Assembly (NCBI RefSeq): GCF_034190915.1
Contig: NW_026947544.1
Span: forward strand, 992,001-1,056,000
Length of the DNA stretch: 64,000 bases
Direction: 5' to 3'
Origin: Cavia porcellus
Lineage: Eukaryota; Chordata; Mammalia; Rodentia; Caviidae
The notes under the pieces: generated by a model
Told to the model about the DNA's origin: nothing
Seen by the model: the letters and a program-made list of their open reading frames with translations, nothing else
Databases searched by the model: none
Shown here: in pieces, positions 34,951 to 46,862 of the stretch
Layout: each line of letters opens with the position of its first letter
Numbering within the stretch: position 1 is the stretch's first letter
Position numbers and translations under genes: made by a program

Positions 34951-37215
34951 AAGTAAATTACTTTAAAGATAACAATTTGCAATATATTAATCAACATTGA
35001 CCTCCTTTTATTTGCTTTTGAAATTTTTTATCATTCTTTTTATTTTTCCATTTTAAAATAAAAGATATTTAAAAAGAATATATTGTGTAATCCTCATGAA
35101 TTTATGTGCTTTCCTTGTTGGTTTTGTTTGCTGCAGATTTCTAGTTTCAACAGACTGGGATCACTCAAGCTTTAGATTATGGTAGATTTTTTGTACTTAT
35201 CTAAACATGACAAAAATATTAAATGTGGCTCATTATAGAGTAAATTTTATACATTGCTGAGAAAAAATATATATATCATGCTCTGTTAGAATGTACACTT
35301 CACAAATAACATGACTATTAAGAAAGACTGCTACTACTACTAAAGCATAAAAGCAAAAAGGTGGGAAGGACTTGAAGAAAAATTTAACCTTCTGTGTTGT
35401 TGGAAGGCAAACTACTACAATCACTATGGAATTCATTTAAGAAATTTCTGAAATATCCAAAAATTTTAGTTCCATTGCATTCAATTATACCTGTAACCTA
35501 CACCATCCAAGAAGTAGAAGGCATCATATTCTGTCATTTATGTAGTCAGGTTTATAGCAGCAAAATTTATAACTATAATCTATCTTATAGAAACTGAAAA
35601 GATATTTATTCATATCCCTACACTAAATATTATTCCAGCATTATAGGGGGGGCATTTATGCATTAAAGGAAATTACTTCAAATCATCCTTACTAATCTGA
35701 AAGAGAACCTCAACTCACTGGGAACACATATTACATAAAAGCATGTAATTTTAAATATCACATGGATTTTCCTTTAAGAGTGTCCAACTTAAAAATAAAA
35801 CAAAACAGAAATAAGGAAATAATATGGGAAACTGTGAGATTATTATGGATTATTATTATTATTACTATTATTACTATATATTATTATTAGTTTTGGAAGC
35901 ACAAGAAGGAAGATAGAACAGGATAGAGCAGGAAAAGAGGATATATTGATGATTAAAAATGTTGCATGTATATTTCAATTCCAACCCAAATGTAATTTTT
36001 AAGTATTATTTCTGTGTGTAAAATACTGCTAAATAAAAATAAAATGCAAATATGGTTCTCATCTGTGTGACTTGATTCCAGCAGCTTTCATAATTGCTAT
36101 GGGTATAACATTTTACTGTATAACATAAATGGAAAAAATATATTTTAAGGGTACTGAGATTTCATTTTGTTTCAGAAACAGATTATAACCATACTAATCA
36201 TTTAATATGTCACTTTCTTTCTCCATCATAGGATAAGTAAACAAAAATTTCCTAAGTAAACAAAACTCTTCTCAATAAAAAGTTATAACAAAAGCCAAGA
36301 ACAAAAACAGACCTCAGAGATAGAAACATATTAAATGATTCATGCAGTAGCTGAAGCAAGCCAGTGAGGAGCCTTTGTCTGGAATTTTGTGAAGAAAAAG
36401 CAAGGAAATAAATTCTCAGAACATGAATATCCACTATATATTGGTCTATTGCAACACATTCTTCATTAGCTCTTGAGGTTTTAGAATGTTTTGATTTCCC
36501 TCAAGCATGCTATATTCCTTCCCCATATTTCACACATAGATTGATCCAGATGTGTGATCAATATTATGGATGCCAATTGATTAAAAATGACTATATGTCA
36601 TAGGCTTATGTAGTAATACTATCAGCATTTGTTGAAGTTTTAGTAGTTGGTACTAGTATGTGTACTTTGTCCTTTAAATCAAAGCATTAAAACTAACTTT
36701 TTATCTTTAATTACCTCATCTTTGTGTTCAGTTGAGTGGGATCTTCTATTTTTTGCATAGCATTTAATTTATTTATATACTGTAGAGAAGTGTTTTTATC
36801 TTAAAAATTTGAAAAGTGATGTAGGACCTATATTATGGCTGATGATATTCATGCTTGTATTCTCTACACACAGTCTTTATATAACTTTGAAACATTTGTG
36901 TTTTCTGAAGCATACTTTTAATACTCCTATTAACAGTTCATCCATTCCAAAGTCTTAGTTGCTTATGCTGTCCTCTAATAACATTTATGCTCCGATCAAG
37001 ATTTGCTGATAAGATCTGGCATGTGTTTAGCTTTGCTGTTTACCTATTTATAAATGCAGAGTAACTCCCAGTAGCATTTGGTAACTTTAGGCTATTACAT
37101 TCCTAAGAAATTAAAAGCTTTTTCCATCTTTGCCAACTAGTTATCCTGTTTAATTTTTCACTAGTCTCAGTATATATATATATATATATATATAGTGAAT
37201 CCAGCAGTTGTCTCT
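34951..37215. other. AT-rich noncoding stretch with simple repeats
   Basis: No gene is recognised. It contains a TTA-rich tract at about 35,847-35,890 and a (TA)12 run at 37,171-37,194. The 60-67 codon frames are of chance length. Confidence 0.45.
37171..37194 (+). repeat. (TA)12 microsatellite
   Basis: This is an uninterrupted run of TA dinucleotides. Confidence 0.95.
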
Positions 37216-37585
37216 TGTTATGCTTAATATCAAGGGAAACCCTTTACTACTCCATGATAACATGTGACACTTGGGGGATGAATGGACTGTTGGGTGTGTG
37301 TGCTCATCAGTGAGTTAGTGCACTGAAGCCTTTACAGAAAAGTGTGATGGATGGAAGAGGAAGTCTGGTTGGAGGAGGTAGATTATGGGATTTGTGAGCT
37401 GAAAGGCAATATCCCTATCCTTTCGCCTTCCACACCATGAACTGTTTGTTTTCAGGATTGTTTCTCTGCCATGCATTCCAGCCATGACCATGGACTCAAA
37501 GCTCTATAAACTATGAGCCAAAATAAAAGTCTACGAATATGTTGGTGCTGAGTATTTTGTCCCACCAATGAGAAAGAAACTAAAA
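37216..37585 (+). mobile_element. ERVL-MaLR-type solo LTR
   Basis: It starts 'tgttatgcttaatatcaagg'. The tail contains 'tctctgccatgcattccag', 'tatgagccaaaataaaagtc' (poly(A) signal aataaa) and 'gtattttgtcccaccaatga', then 'gaaagaaactaaaactga'. This order is the standard MaLR LTR 3' end. Length of about 370 bp suits a solo LTR. No internal sequence adjoins. Confidence 0.85.
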
Positions 37586-38117
37586 CTGATTTGAATATCA
37601 AAGAATCATGATTTCTGTTATGAGCTCACCCGATCAATGGTCCAATGCTTGAGAAGCCTTTGCAACTGGCATGGATAAGGAATATAGAAAAGGATTGAAG
37701 GTTCTGCAATCAAAGCATGCTAGAATGCTATGAGCCTAGCTTAATGGGAGTCCTAGTCAGAAATGAGGAGATACGAATGTTTAATCAAAAGCACACAGAA
37801 AAAACCACACTTATGAGGTTTTGGTTTGGCCAAAAGACTCCAGTTGTACTTTGCTGCAGGAGACAACTTGCCTGTGTTTGCTAATATGCAGAGAATCTTC
37901 AGAGACTGAGATAATGGGTTTGAAATGAATTTGTTCAACAGAATTTTTTTGAAGGCAATTTAATCTTTGCAATGTGGCATGGCTTCTTTGAGGTCTTCAG
38001 CTAGCTGTGCCTTGAAAATTAAGAGAAAAATCTCCAAATAATGAATTTTAAAAATTTTCATTATCATCAGCAAAGTAACTTTAGTTAGGGTTAGCCTGGC
38101 TAAGATAAATGAGAGGA

Positions 38118-38215
38118 AACCAGGCATGGTGGTGAACTCCTATTATCCTAACAAGTGGGATGCAGAGGTAGGAAGATTCTTGCAAGTTCAAAACAATGCT
38201 GGAATGTAATAATGA
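38118..38215 (+). mobile_element. B1-like SINE (partial)
   Basis: The head 'accaggcatggtggtgaact' is followed by 'cctattatcctaacaagtgg', 'gatgcagaggtaggaagatt' and 'gcaagttcaaaacaatgctgg', in the order of the 7SL-derived B1 left part (box A region, then the 'gttcgaggccagcctgg' region). The end is not clear. Confidence 0.75.
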
Positions 38216-38289
38216 AGCTAAAAGCCTCATGGAGCTCCAAGGACACTGGAAAGTCCAAGAGTGTCTGAGGAAATCTTGAAGATGTGAAC

Positions 38290-38470
38290 AAAGCCAGGCC
38301 AATAAAAATTTGTGAGGGCTACACTCGTAACTGTCAATCTAGTTCTACTCCAGCTTTTGCCACCTGACCATGTACTGAACCTTTTCCAAACTGTGACATA
38401 AAATAAATCTCTTCTGACCTGTTATTTTTTGGATATTGATTATTATGTTTTGATAAGAAAAAACTACTAA
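38290..38470 (+). mobile_element. Possible MaLR LTR 3' end
   Basis: The text 'aactgtgacataaaataaat' then 'ctcttctgacctgttat' and 'gataagaaaaaactac' resembles the tail of MaLR LTRs. The upstream LTR is not recognisable, so this may be a partial, old copy. Confidence 0.4.
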
Positions 38471-38639
38471 AAATCTGTCTACTCTGTTTTTCTTCTTATA
38501 ACTTCTTTCTTTTTTTACCGAATCCCAAATATAACTTACTAAAAACAAGAATCAACTATTTTTTAAAGATAACTTCAGAGTAGAAATTAAAATTAACTTC
38601 TAGGAAGCTATGAATTGGTTATAGATGACAGCAAAATTT

Positions 38640-39410
38640 GGTTTCTTTCTTAAAACAAACAAACAAACAAAAAAAAAACCATGTAGAATTGTTAAAGAAT
38701 TTCAAAAAATAGGAAATTAATGCTAGTTAATACGTTGCATATTATTTTCTCAGAACAAGTTGTTCAGCTGATGAAATCTACATACAAAAGTGATCAATTA
38801 AACAATGACAGCACAAGCTTTTCCTAAAATGCATTGAGAGATTAGTAGTATAATTGTCTAGCATACATATACATATAAATTTATTTGTGTTTAAAAACAT
38901 ACATATAATTTACCTTTCTTCTGCTTTTCCCTTACCTTCTCCCAGTAGTTCTCCTTTGAACACTTTCTTTACCTTTCATTATTGCAATATTAATAGTACA
39001 TTTTGGATCTCAATATGCTTTCACTTTTTTATTGTTATTACTATTTAATTTTTACCTTAGACAATATAATATTTACATATCTGAGTCTGATTTATTTCAC
39101 TCATGAGGATAGTTTCAATTTGCCTCCTTTTACCTATAAAAGCCTTAGAAACATCCTTTCAATAGCTCACTAATATTCCCTTGCATAACCATTCCACATT
39201 TTTTTTCCATTTGTTTTGTGTTTAATGAACATTTTTGTTGTTTCCAAGATTTAGCTATTACAAATTTTGCTGTTAAGAACATAGCTACAGCCATATTGCT
39301 GGGACATGAGATTCTCAATTTCACTGTAAAAATATCCTAAGTATCCTTAGAATTTTAAGCTAAATTTGTGCTATCCATCTATAGTTTCACCACTGAAAAA
39401 CTCCACATTA
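38640..39410 (-). mobile_element. L1 3'UTR and ORF2 3' end, antisense, old
   Basis: 'atgctagttaatacgttgca' and 'attttctcagaacaagttg' match the 3'UTR module of the full-length L1 (about 26,810-26,850). 39,080-39,330 ('ctgatttatttcactcatga', 'ccaagatttagctattacaa') is antisense ORF2 C-terminus. It is heavily decayed. Confidence 0.7.
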
Positions 39411-41839
39411 ATCTTTCATTTTCACAAGATAACTGGTTTCCTGAACTCTGGCTAAGAAAACAAGTGTATATAGTATATATGTGACATCATGTGAATTAGA
39501 AGATTTTATGGGCTTACTGTTTTTTTCTCAAAAACAGTCAGGGATACACTCCTGTTTTTAAACATATAACATGTTCTTCTTTTCCTCTGGCCTCATAGAT
39601 TTTTCCTTCCGTTACTTGTTCTTAGTATTCTTTCTGTTCCTCTTGTATATTGCATATTGTGAAGGCTAGCTGGTCTTAGGTACATTAAGTATATTACTTG
39701 TACACTAGCTTCTTCTGAGTATTAATATGCATTGATAGGGATATGGTATTTGGTTAACTTTTTTGGCTCTGGTGTTGGGAGATATTGATTGTAGATTCCT
39801 ACATGTTGCTAATGATGTTTTGAACTTAACAGTCTGTGAAAGCATATAACAGAAATGTCACTAGGTACATGAGGTCAAAATGGCAAACAATATTATTTTG
39901 TTATGCTATTAATTTGTCACCAAAGGCCAGAAACAACTAAGTATAATAGCACCAAGCTTTACTTATAGTCATTTAGAATCTTCACCATTTTATTCACTGA
40001 ATAGAAATAAGTAAGTAAATGAAAACAATCGCTTCTTTATTATATTCCTGGCACACAGTTAGAATACCAAGCAAGATAGGTGTGCTCAAATAATCCATGG
40101 AATTATCAGCACTAGGAGAATGTCCTGTAACACTCCCCTCTTTACATGCTGAGAGAAGACATGACCTATCAACACTTTCATCTGGGCTCATGGGTTTCAG
40201 AGCTTTACATAACAATAGCTAATTAATAATGTCATAATAATAGCCAAAGAGAGTCCTTAAGTGACACAGATGTAGTCTTTGTTGTGAAGTCCTCAGCAAA
40301 TCAATGTGAACACATCATTCAAGTATCACTACTCAAGCTTTTGTAACTTCCTTATCTAAATTAGCACTTTATTTTCTACACAAGTATCATTTTACCACTA
40401 CATGGTCTTTTCACAAATGCTCCCTGGTTATAATTATAATTCATTTCCTATACTATACATTACACTAGAGACAATGTTCATATCTGTTCTGATCAATTTG
40501 TCTCATGTTTTACTTATTCAGTGTTTGTCACAAGAATGATGAAGGGAAGTTTAATTTTGAATGCAAAGAATTTGCGCATAGGCAGAGGATTCTGGATTCA
40601 ATTGACCCATACTTATTTCCTCCCTTCTTGTTTGGATACTCTTGCTTTTCTCTACTACTCTTATAGGGCTTGGAGAATGATTTGTATTTCTTTCATGGAC
40701 ATATAAGTGTGTGTGGGTTTTTTGCCATTCTTTGTGTAAACTGATCATGATGTTGTACTGACACTACATGGTTGTTTGTCCTGTTTGGCAATCTCTCCTT
40801 GAAAAATGCAGATCAGCCAGGATGGATGTCCCACCAAAGCTTTCTGCCTTTTCAACTGGATCTTTTTAAAAGTTGCTACATCCAGGGCATGTGTGATCCT
40901 TGGATAAAGGAAGTCTGGTACTAACTCACTTTACAAACTAGAATTTACATAGTTCTGAGTGTATGTAGTATGAAGGTCCATTGTGGGTGTAGGTGGTAAC
41001 AACCCAAAGATGTGTAGATTAATCCCTGAATGGGATTAATGAAAAGGAAACCTGATTCCTCCCCTTCTTTCAGTCTGCACTGCCATGAAACATTTCTCTG
41101 CCATGATGCCCTTTGGCCATTCTATACTCCTATGAAGCCAGTCAGATTTATACAGAAAGTTCTACATATTGTGACTCAAGAATGCATCTTTCCTCCTTAT
41201 CATCTGGGTGCCTTGATTTTTGTCTCAATCATGAGAAAATCAACTATGAAACACACTGACAATGTGCAATTCAAAATTGAAATTATGAAATCAATAGCAT
41301 TTAAAATATCATTAAAAAGAATAAAATGGTGAGAAATAAATTTTTATAAAGATCTTTACATACACTGTGAAAAAATATGGATGATAAAAAGTATTCAAAA
41401 CATTCAATTCATAGGTTTTCAAGATATCATATTTCTGTTTTGTCCACAGTAATGAATTTAGTCAACTGAAAAACTATCTCTACCAAATTATAATTACATG
41501 TTTAACACTAGTACAAGAGTACTCATGTTTAATATTATTACAAAGACTCAGGAGATTTATTCGTTGCCAAAAATCAAGAGAGTTTATAAAATAAGAGCAT
41601 AGATAGCAGAATCATAGCTCCTGCTTTCACAACAACAGCTACAATCTTACAGTGCATTAATGGAGGAAAGACAGGTAGAGCACTTGGACAGACTAAAGAC
41701 CTAGAGACAAACCAAAGAACACACGAACATCTGATGTTCATCAAGCATGCTACTGCTTCTCAAAAGAGAAAAGGCAGTGTCCTCTTATACTGTTTTGAGG
41801 AAAGCTAAAGAGTCACAGGCAGCAGAATGAGCTTGAACC
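39411..41839. other. AT-rich noncoding stretch
   Basis: No gene or classifiable element is seen. The 100-codon frame at 41,030-41,332 and the smaller frames lack recognisable domains or splice context. Confidence 0.45.
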
Positions 41840-43130
41840 TTTTCACCTCATCAGAATAAAAAAGTTGCAAAAATTCATCTGGAAACAGAAGGGACTATTA
41901 ATAGCAAAGGAAAGGGCAACAAACACAAGGCAGCATTATCACAATCTCTGACTTGCAATGATATTCCCAAGATGATATGATAAAATCAGCATAGTATGGA
42001 CAAAATACATGCCTGAGAACCAATGGAACAGATCAGGAGAAGTAGAAACAATGACAAATATTTTCAGTTACCTGATCTTTGACTACAGGGGAAAGTGTGT
42101 TCACTGGAAGAAAGATAACCTCTTTAATAAATGTTGACAGAAAATCTGACTGGACATGCTGAAAAATGAAACCACACACTAAAGTCAAAATGGATCAAAG
42201 ATCTTACTATGAGAAGAGAGACACTAAGTGTCCTGGAAGACAATATAAGTAGCAATGTTGAAATTATTTAAGCAGGCAGAGAGTTCATGAACTGACACCA
42301 ATCTGCCTAGGAAGTACTTCAGAGAATCAACCACTGGGATTCCATCTAACTAAAAAGATTTAGCACCTTCAAATAAATCACTAACAGTGAAAACAAAACA
42401 ATGTAGGATAAGTTTTAGCCAACTGTCACTTTTACTAAGGAGTTCTATGAGAAATATATAAATAATAGAAAAAATAACACACCTAAGAACCCACAAATTC
42501 AAAATCTCAATGAAAAAATGTGTATTGGAGTTATATATACATATGAAAGTACATATGTATATATATACATATATATATAAGTATATTTATTCATATATAT
42601 ATATATATATGAATATAACGAAATACAAATTTAAAATGAATCTCTGATATTCAGCATCATTGGTGCTGGGTTACATCTCACTCCAGAAAAAATGGCAAGT
42701 CTAAAGAAATAAGTCAATAACAAATGCTCGAGGGAGTATGGGGGAAAAGAAAACCTTTTACATTGTTTGTAGGAGTGTAGACAGACAAAATCATTGTGCA
42801 AACTAGTGCAGTGATTCCTCAAAAAATGATTATACCCCACTATTCCTTTCCTTGTTATTTTCTCATATGAATTAAAAACATCACACCACAGTGGTATTTG
42901 TATTCCCCTGTTCACAGAAGCACAATTTGTGATAGGTAAATCTACAAAAAATTCTACATTTCCATAAACAAAGGGATGGATTAATAACATCTGGAATTTT
43001 TATATAATGGGATATTACTCTGCTTTAAAGAATAATAAACTCGAGGCTCTTATTGCAAAATGGATGCAACCAGAGTCTGTACTCATAAGTGAAAGAATTA
43101 TTACCCACTTTTGTTAGCAAGACAGCTAAC
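41840..43130 (+). mobile_element. L1 ORF2 3' third, sense, decayed
   Basis: 'aaaattcatctggaaacaga', 'gatctttgactacagggga' and 'aatggatcaaagatcttac' are followed by 'gtaggagtgtagacagac' and 'gcacaatttgtgataggtaa'. These are the forward-strand blocks of the L1 ORF2 C-terminal half. They end at about 43,130 with 'gactctgtactcataagtgaa'-like text. An (AT)-rich microsatellite at 42,530-42,610 interrupts it. The 119-codon frame on the other strand is a shadow. Confidence 0.8.
42530..42610. repeat. (AT)n-rich microsatellite
   Basis: Mixed 'atatat' and 'tacata' runs sit within the sense L1 fragment, ending in a long uninterrupted (AT) run near 42,595-42,610. Confidence 0.85.
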
Positions 43131-43789
43131 AAAAGTATACTATAGATTTCTCTTCTATTTCATAAGAAAAAATAGTAGGTGCTTATATAGATTGATCAAT
43201 TGTGAAAGAACATATTTTTAATGTGAACAAATGCTTTGAAGATAACAATATGAAATATGTGAACCACTGTCAAAATCTTTTTACGTGCTTTTTGAAATTC
43301 TGTATCTTTGTGTTTACTGGCTTTTTTTTTTTCCTGTGTAAAACAATAAAGAGAATCTGTGATACACAGAGAAAACCAGAAAGGACTGAAATCATAAAAC
43401 ATCTCCCAGTGAAAACACAGACCAAAAATATAGTAATGGTTTTTCATATAACATTGAAAATTACATGCAATAATGGCAATATAAAAAATTCTCAATTATA
43501 TATAGCATACACATCAGAGGAAATGAAGGATTAAATTTGGAAGGTAACCTAGTAAATGGGATGTAATATCTCCTGTGCAGATTGACTAAAGTGTTACTAT
43601 GATTCCACAACACTGATTTTTTTCTATAGATCGTAAATGAAATATTACCAAATGTTCAAGATGACACCAATATTCACAGAAGTTCAACTAGTAGCTGTAG
43701 TGGCAGAGTTCCTCCTGCCTTTGGGTTTGGTCATGGCAAAACTGAGATTAAAAAGAAAACAGCAGAGTAAAAGCAAAGTGTATAAACAT
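43131..43789. other. AT-rich stretch, nothing recognised
   Basis: Frames of 99 and 110 codons overlap on opposite strands (43,196-43,534). Neither shows a known domain, and both contain low-complexity phenylalanine/lysine runs from an internal T run. Confidence 0.45.
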
Positions 43790-44140
43790 TAGAATCCTTG
43801 TGCAACACTGTCAGAAAGGTCAAATAGAGAAGCCACTATGAAAAACCACAAAACTGTTAAAAATGTATGAAACAGAAACATAGGATGCTGCCATCTGAAT
43901 TTCTGAGAATATCTTCCAAGGAATTAAAAGTGAAGTTCTGGGAAAGCTTGTCTTGACACTTCTCTAACAGCTTTACTTAGTTCAAGGGACAATAGAAGTA
44001 TAAATGTCCATCAACAGAAAGTGTCCCCCAAAATCAGAGGGAGTATTTATTATAAAGCAATGAATTCTTACATATACTATAACTTTGAGGAACATGGGGT
44101 TGTCAATGGAAAGTGAAATAGGCCAGTACTAAGCCTAAAG
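43790..44140 (+). mobile_element. Old L1 ORF2 3' fragment, sense
   Basis: 'agagaagccactatgaaaaa' and 'ataaatgtccatcaacagaa', followed by 'ggaaagtgaaataggcc', fit the end of an old-type L1 ORF2 in sense orientation. It is heavily decayed. Confidence 0.6.
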
Positions 44141-44144
44141 CAAT

Positions 44145-44172
44145 CTAAAGTAAGATTTGAATCTTACTTTAG
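44145..44172. repeat. Perfect 13-bp inverted repeat, 2-base loop
   Basis: The arms ctaaagtaagatt (44,145-44,157) and aatcttactttag (44,160-44,172) flank 'tg'. This near-perfect palindrome lies between the old L1 fragment and the duplicated segment. Confidence 0.9.
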
Positions 44173-44616
44173 TTGTGCTAAAGAAAGAAGCTAGGAAGAA
44201 GCTATCATAAAATGGTACCTATCCGAGGCTTCAAGGAAAAGGAAATGGAAACGCATCTCTTGTGTAGTGGTTACTAATTTCATAGATTTCAGATCATTTG
44301 CTTTATCTGGGGGCACATACATGTTTGATAGCACCCTGTATGTTGTCTAGGACCCATCAAACTGTCCTATGCAGCATATGATTGTAGTTCAATGTACTCA
44401 GGTAAAAGAACAAGACTACAAACACAAACCTATCAGGCTGTTGAGAGAGGTCTTTGAGGTTCACTGGGCAGCCCTAGAAAAGTCCTAAATTGACACAATG
44501 TTAGATTAAGGGCAGAAAGTTTGATCACCTGCCAAAACCCATGTTCATGGTCAGGGTCAGAGCCAGGATCAATAGCTACCAATGAGGAAATAATTACTGG
44601 AACTTATAAAATGAGT

Positions 44617-44618
<2 letters not shown>

Positions 44619-44665
<47 letters not shown>
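44619..44665 (+). repeat. (TG)23 microsatellite
   Basis: This is the longest perfect dinucleotide run in the window. It is absent from the paired segment near 3,780. Confidence 0.95.
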
Positions 44666-44666
<1 letters not shown>

Positions 44667-45131
44667 CTCTACCTCAGACTTCAGCATCTCCCCTGTATAA
44701 TCAATAATCCACCTGAATCCATGGGAAACAGCCCAGCCTTTTCAAAGTCTAATGTAGATAAAATGCTAGAGCTGATAAGGAGCCACTGACAATGTAAAGA
44801 TTCTATCTGGGATGATTTGACTGAAAACTAAAAGAGAATACCCAACAAATTACATTGTAGGCCTGATGGCTTCAAAGCAATCATTCCCTTTTCAGCTCAT
44901 ATCCCAAAGTAATCCCAGTTATGCTTTAATGCTAAAACAATATTTTCCAGTCATTACTAACTCTTTCACCTTTCTTTACCTCTGTGCTCACCATATTTTC
45001 AGAGTTTCAGCTAATCAAGTGTTTTTTTCAACCCTTATTGAAAGAATGGTGCTTTGAGTAACTTAAATAAATAGGAGGTTATTCTAAATCATTTGATTAC
45101 TATTGAGAGTTAAAGTTAAGAAGTCTTTCTA

Positions 45132-45260
45132 GGCCTGGTAGCACACCTGAAATAACAACACGTGGGAGGCTGAAGCAGGAGGATCACTATAATTTTGAGA
45201 TCAGCCTTGCTATACATTGAATTCAAGGACTAAACTACAAAGAACAACCCTGTCTCAAAA
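45132..45260 (+). mobile_element. B1-like SINE (7SL-derived)
   Basis: 'aggcctggtagcacacctga', 'gtgggaggctgaagcaggag' and 'gagatcagccttgctataca' are followed by 'aacaaccctgtctcaaaa'. This is a clear 7SL-derived SINE order. It sits at the same place as the SINE at 4,255-4,405 in the paired segment. Confidence 0.85.
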
Positions 45261-46524
45261 ATTTTCATCACTAAAGTAAATAATTTAGTTAATCATTAAT
45301 TAAATAATTAATGAAGTCTACCATTGGGTTTCATAAGAAAAGACAACTTGGAAACGCCAAGCTATCACTCTAAAGTGGCACAACAAAGTCACTGAGATCC
45401 TTCTCACAAATCCCTACCCTATTATGGCTAACTTCTGGCCACCTGTACCTCTGCCCATCCAACTTCATGAAATAAGATCTTTTCCCCTGGAGTATGTGCT
45501 TTTTCCCAAATTCAAGTGGCAAGTTTTGTTCCTGTGAATTTATGGACTTATTTGATTGGCTGAAAGTTATTTCCAGTGAATGCTAAACTCATCTTTTTTC
45601 TTGTTTAGCTCAACAGCTCCAAATAGTATATAGAGACTACTCTATATAACTATTATAGAGACATCATGCATCTGTACACCAGCTTAAATCTACTCTGTGC
45701 TCCACCCTTTAAATTAATGTTCACTGTACTGCTACATCAGAGTTGAATATAGTTGTATGCATATCAAGTTAGCTCATGAATGTTTAGAGTCCAAAGAAGA
45801 GAAATAGCAAATAGAAGACAAAGTAAGTTCTTTCCACAGAGTATTTGGTTGATCCTCTAACTGGGGCACTCCTAAAGTTTGATGGGCACTCCAAAATTTC
45901 ATTTGTTAAAGTTCTCTCTTCATCCATGATGGTGCTACATTGAGATAGTTTTGCATAAGTTGTTAAATCTATTGTAAGACCTTTGGTCATATCCCTTTGA
46001 GAAGTGTAGGAACCCATTCTCTTGTTCCTCTTCAACTTTTGGAAGTTTTCATTTTTCGACATAGGATCTCTCTTGGCAGTTTTGGGTGACTTAAACTTGT
46101 AGTCATTCACCTGTAGCACATTTTCTCTTCTCACTCAGTAATGTTCTCTTCTTTTCTGTGTCACATTCAAAAAATTCTTTGTCTCTTAGAATGCTTAACC
46201 TGTTATCTGCTGCCCAGCTTCTCTTTACTGACAAGGACATGCATCAACTTACTTTGTGACTCATGGTGGACACAGGCAGAGTTTTTCCTTTTCCTTCACA
46301 CCATATGGCTACCATCACAGAAACACATGGCTTATTCTTATGTGATTAATTTCCTTTGTGTTCATTTGACATTGAACAGTTAAATTGGCTAAATGTGTTT
46401 CAAAATTGTCAGGCTTCCCATCACCAGGAAACCCCAGCCTTCAGATTCACAAATATTTTTAAGGAATAAGCAATTGTACCTTTTGGATGTTGTCATACAG
46501 AAACTATGCTATCCATAGTGCAAA

Positions 46525-46660
46525 TATCCCATAGGAGCCAGGCAGAGTAGTTTATACCTATAGTGGTACCACTGGTAGGCTGACACAAAAGGATCATCAC
46601 AAGTTAAAGATGAGCCTTGAGGCTACACATAAAGTTCAAAGCCAGCATCAACTGCATAGC
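46525..46660 (+). mobile_element. Diverged B1-like SINE
   Basis: 'gagccaggcagagtagttta' and 'cacaaaaggatcatcaca', followed by 'gttaaagatgagccttgagg' and 'ctacacataaagttcaaagc', follow the B1 order with heavy divergence. Confidence 0.55.
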
Positions 46661-46689
46661 ATGAGTTTTTCTGAAAAGACATATCTGTC

Positions 46690-46754
46690 ATTCTCTCACT
46701 CACTCTCTCTCTCTGTCTCTCTCTTGCTCTCACTCGCTCTTTCTTTGAATATAC

Positions 46755-46797
<43 letters not shown>

Positions 46798-46862
46798 CAT
46801 ACATACATACATACATACATACATACATACATACATACATAGATACAGAGATACAGAGATAC
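46690..46862 (+). repeat. Compound microsatellite (CT)n-(GATA)n-(CATA)n
   Basis: A CT-rich block (about 46,690-46,741) is followed by about ten GATA units (46,755-46,796), about eleven CATA units (46,797-46,840) and GATACA repeats. The reverse frames of 65 and 101 codons with 'YVCMYVCMYVC' runs come only from this repeat. Confidence 0.95.

Larger units (their letters stand above)
44290..45820. repeat. Copy 2 of the ~1.5 kb segment also at 3,380-4,930
   Basis: It is collinear with the copy at 3,380-4,930 (landmarks are given there). It differs by an added (TG)23 microsatellite at 44,619-44,665 and a local AT-rich insert at about 45,280-45,320. It shares the B1-like SINE. No coding potential is seen. 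Confidence 0.65.
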
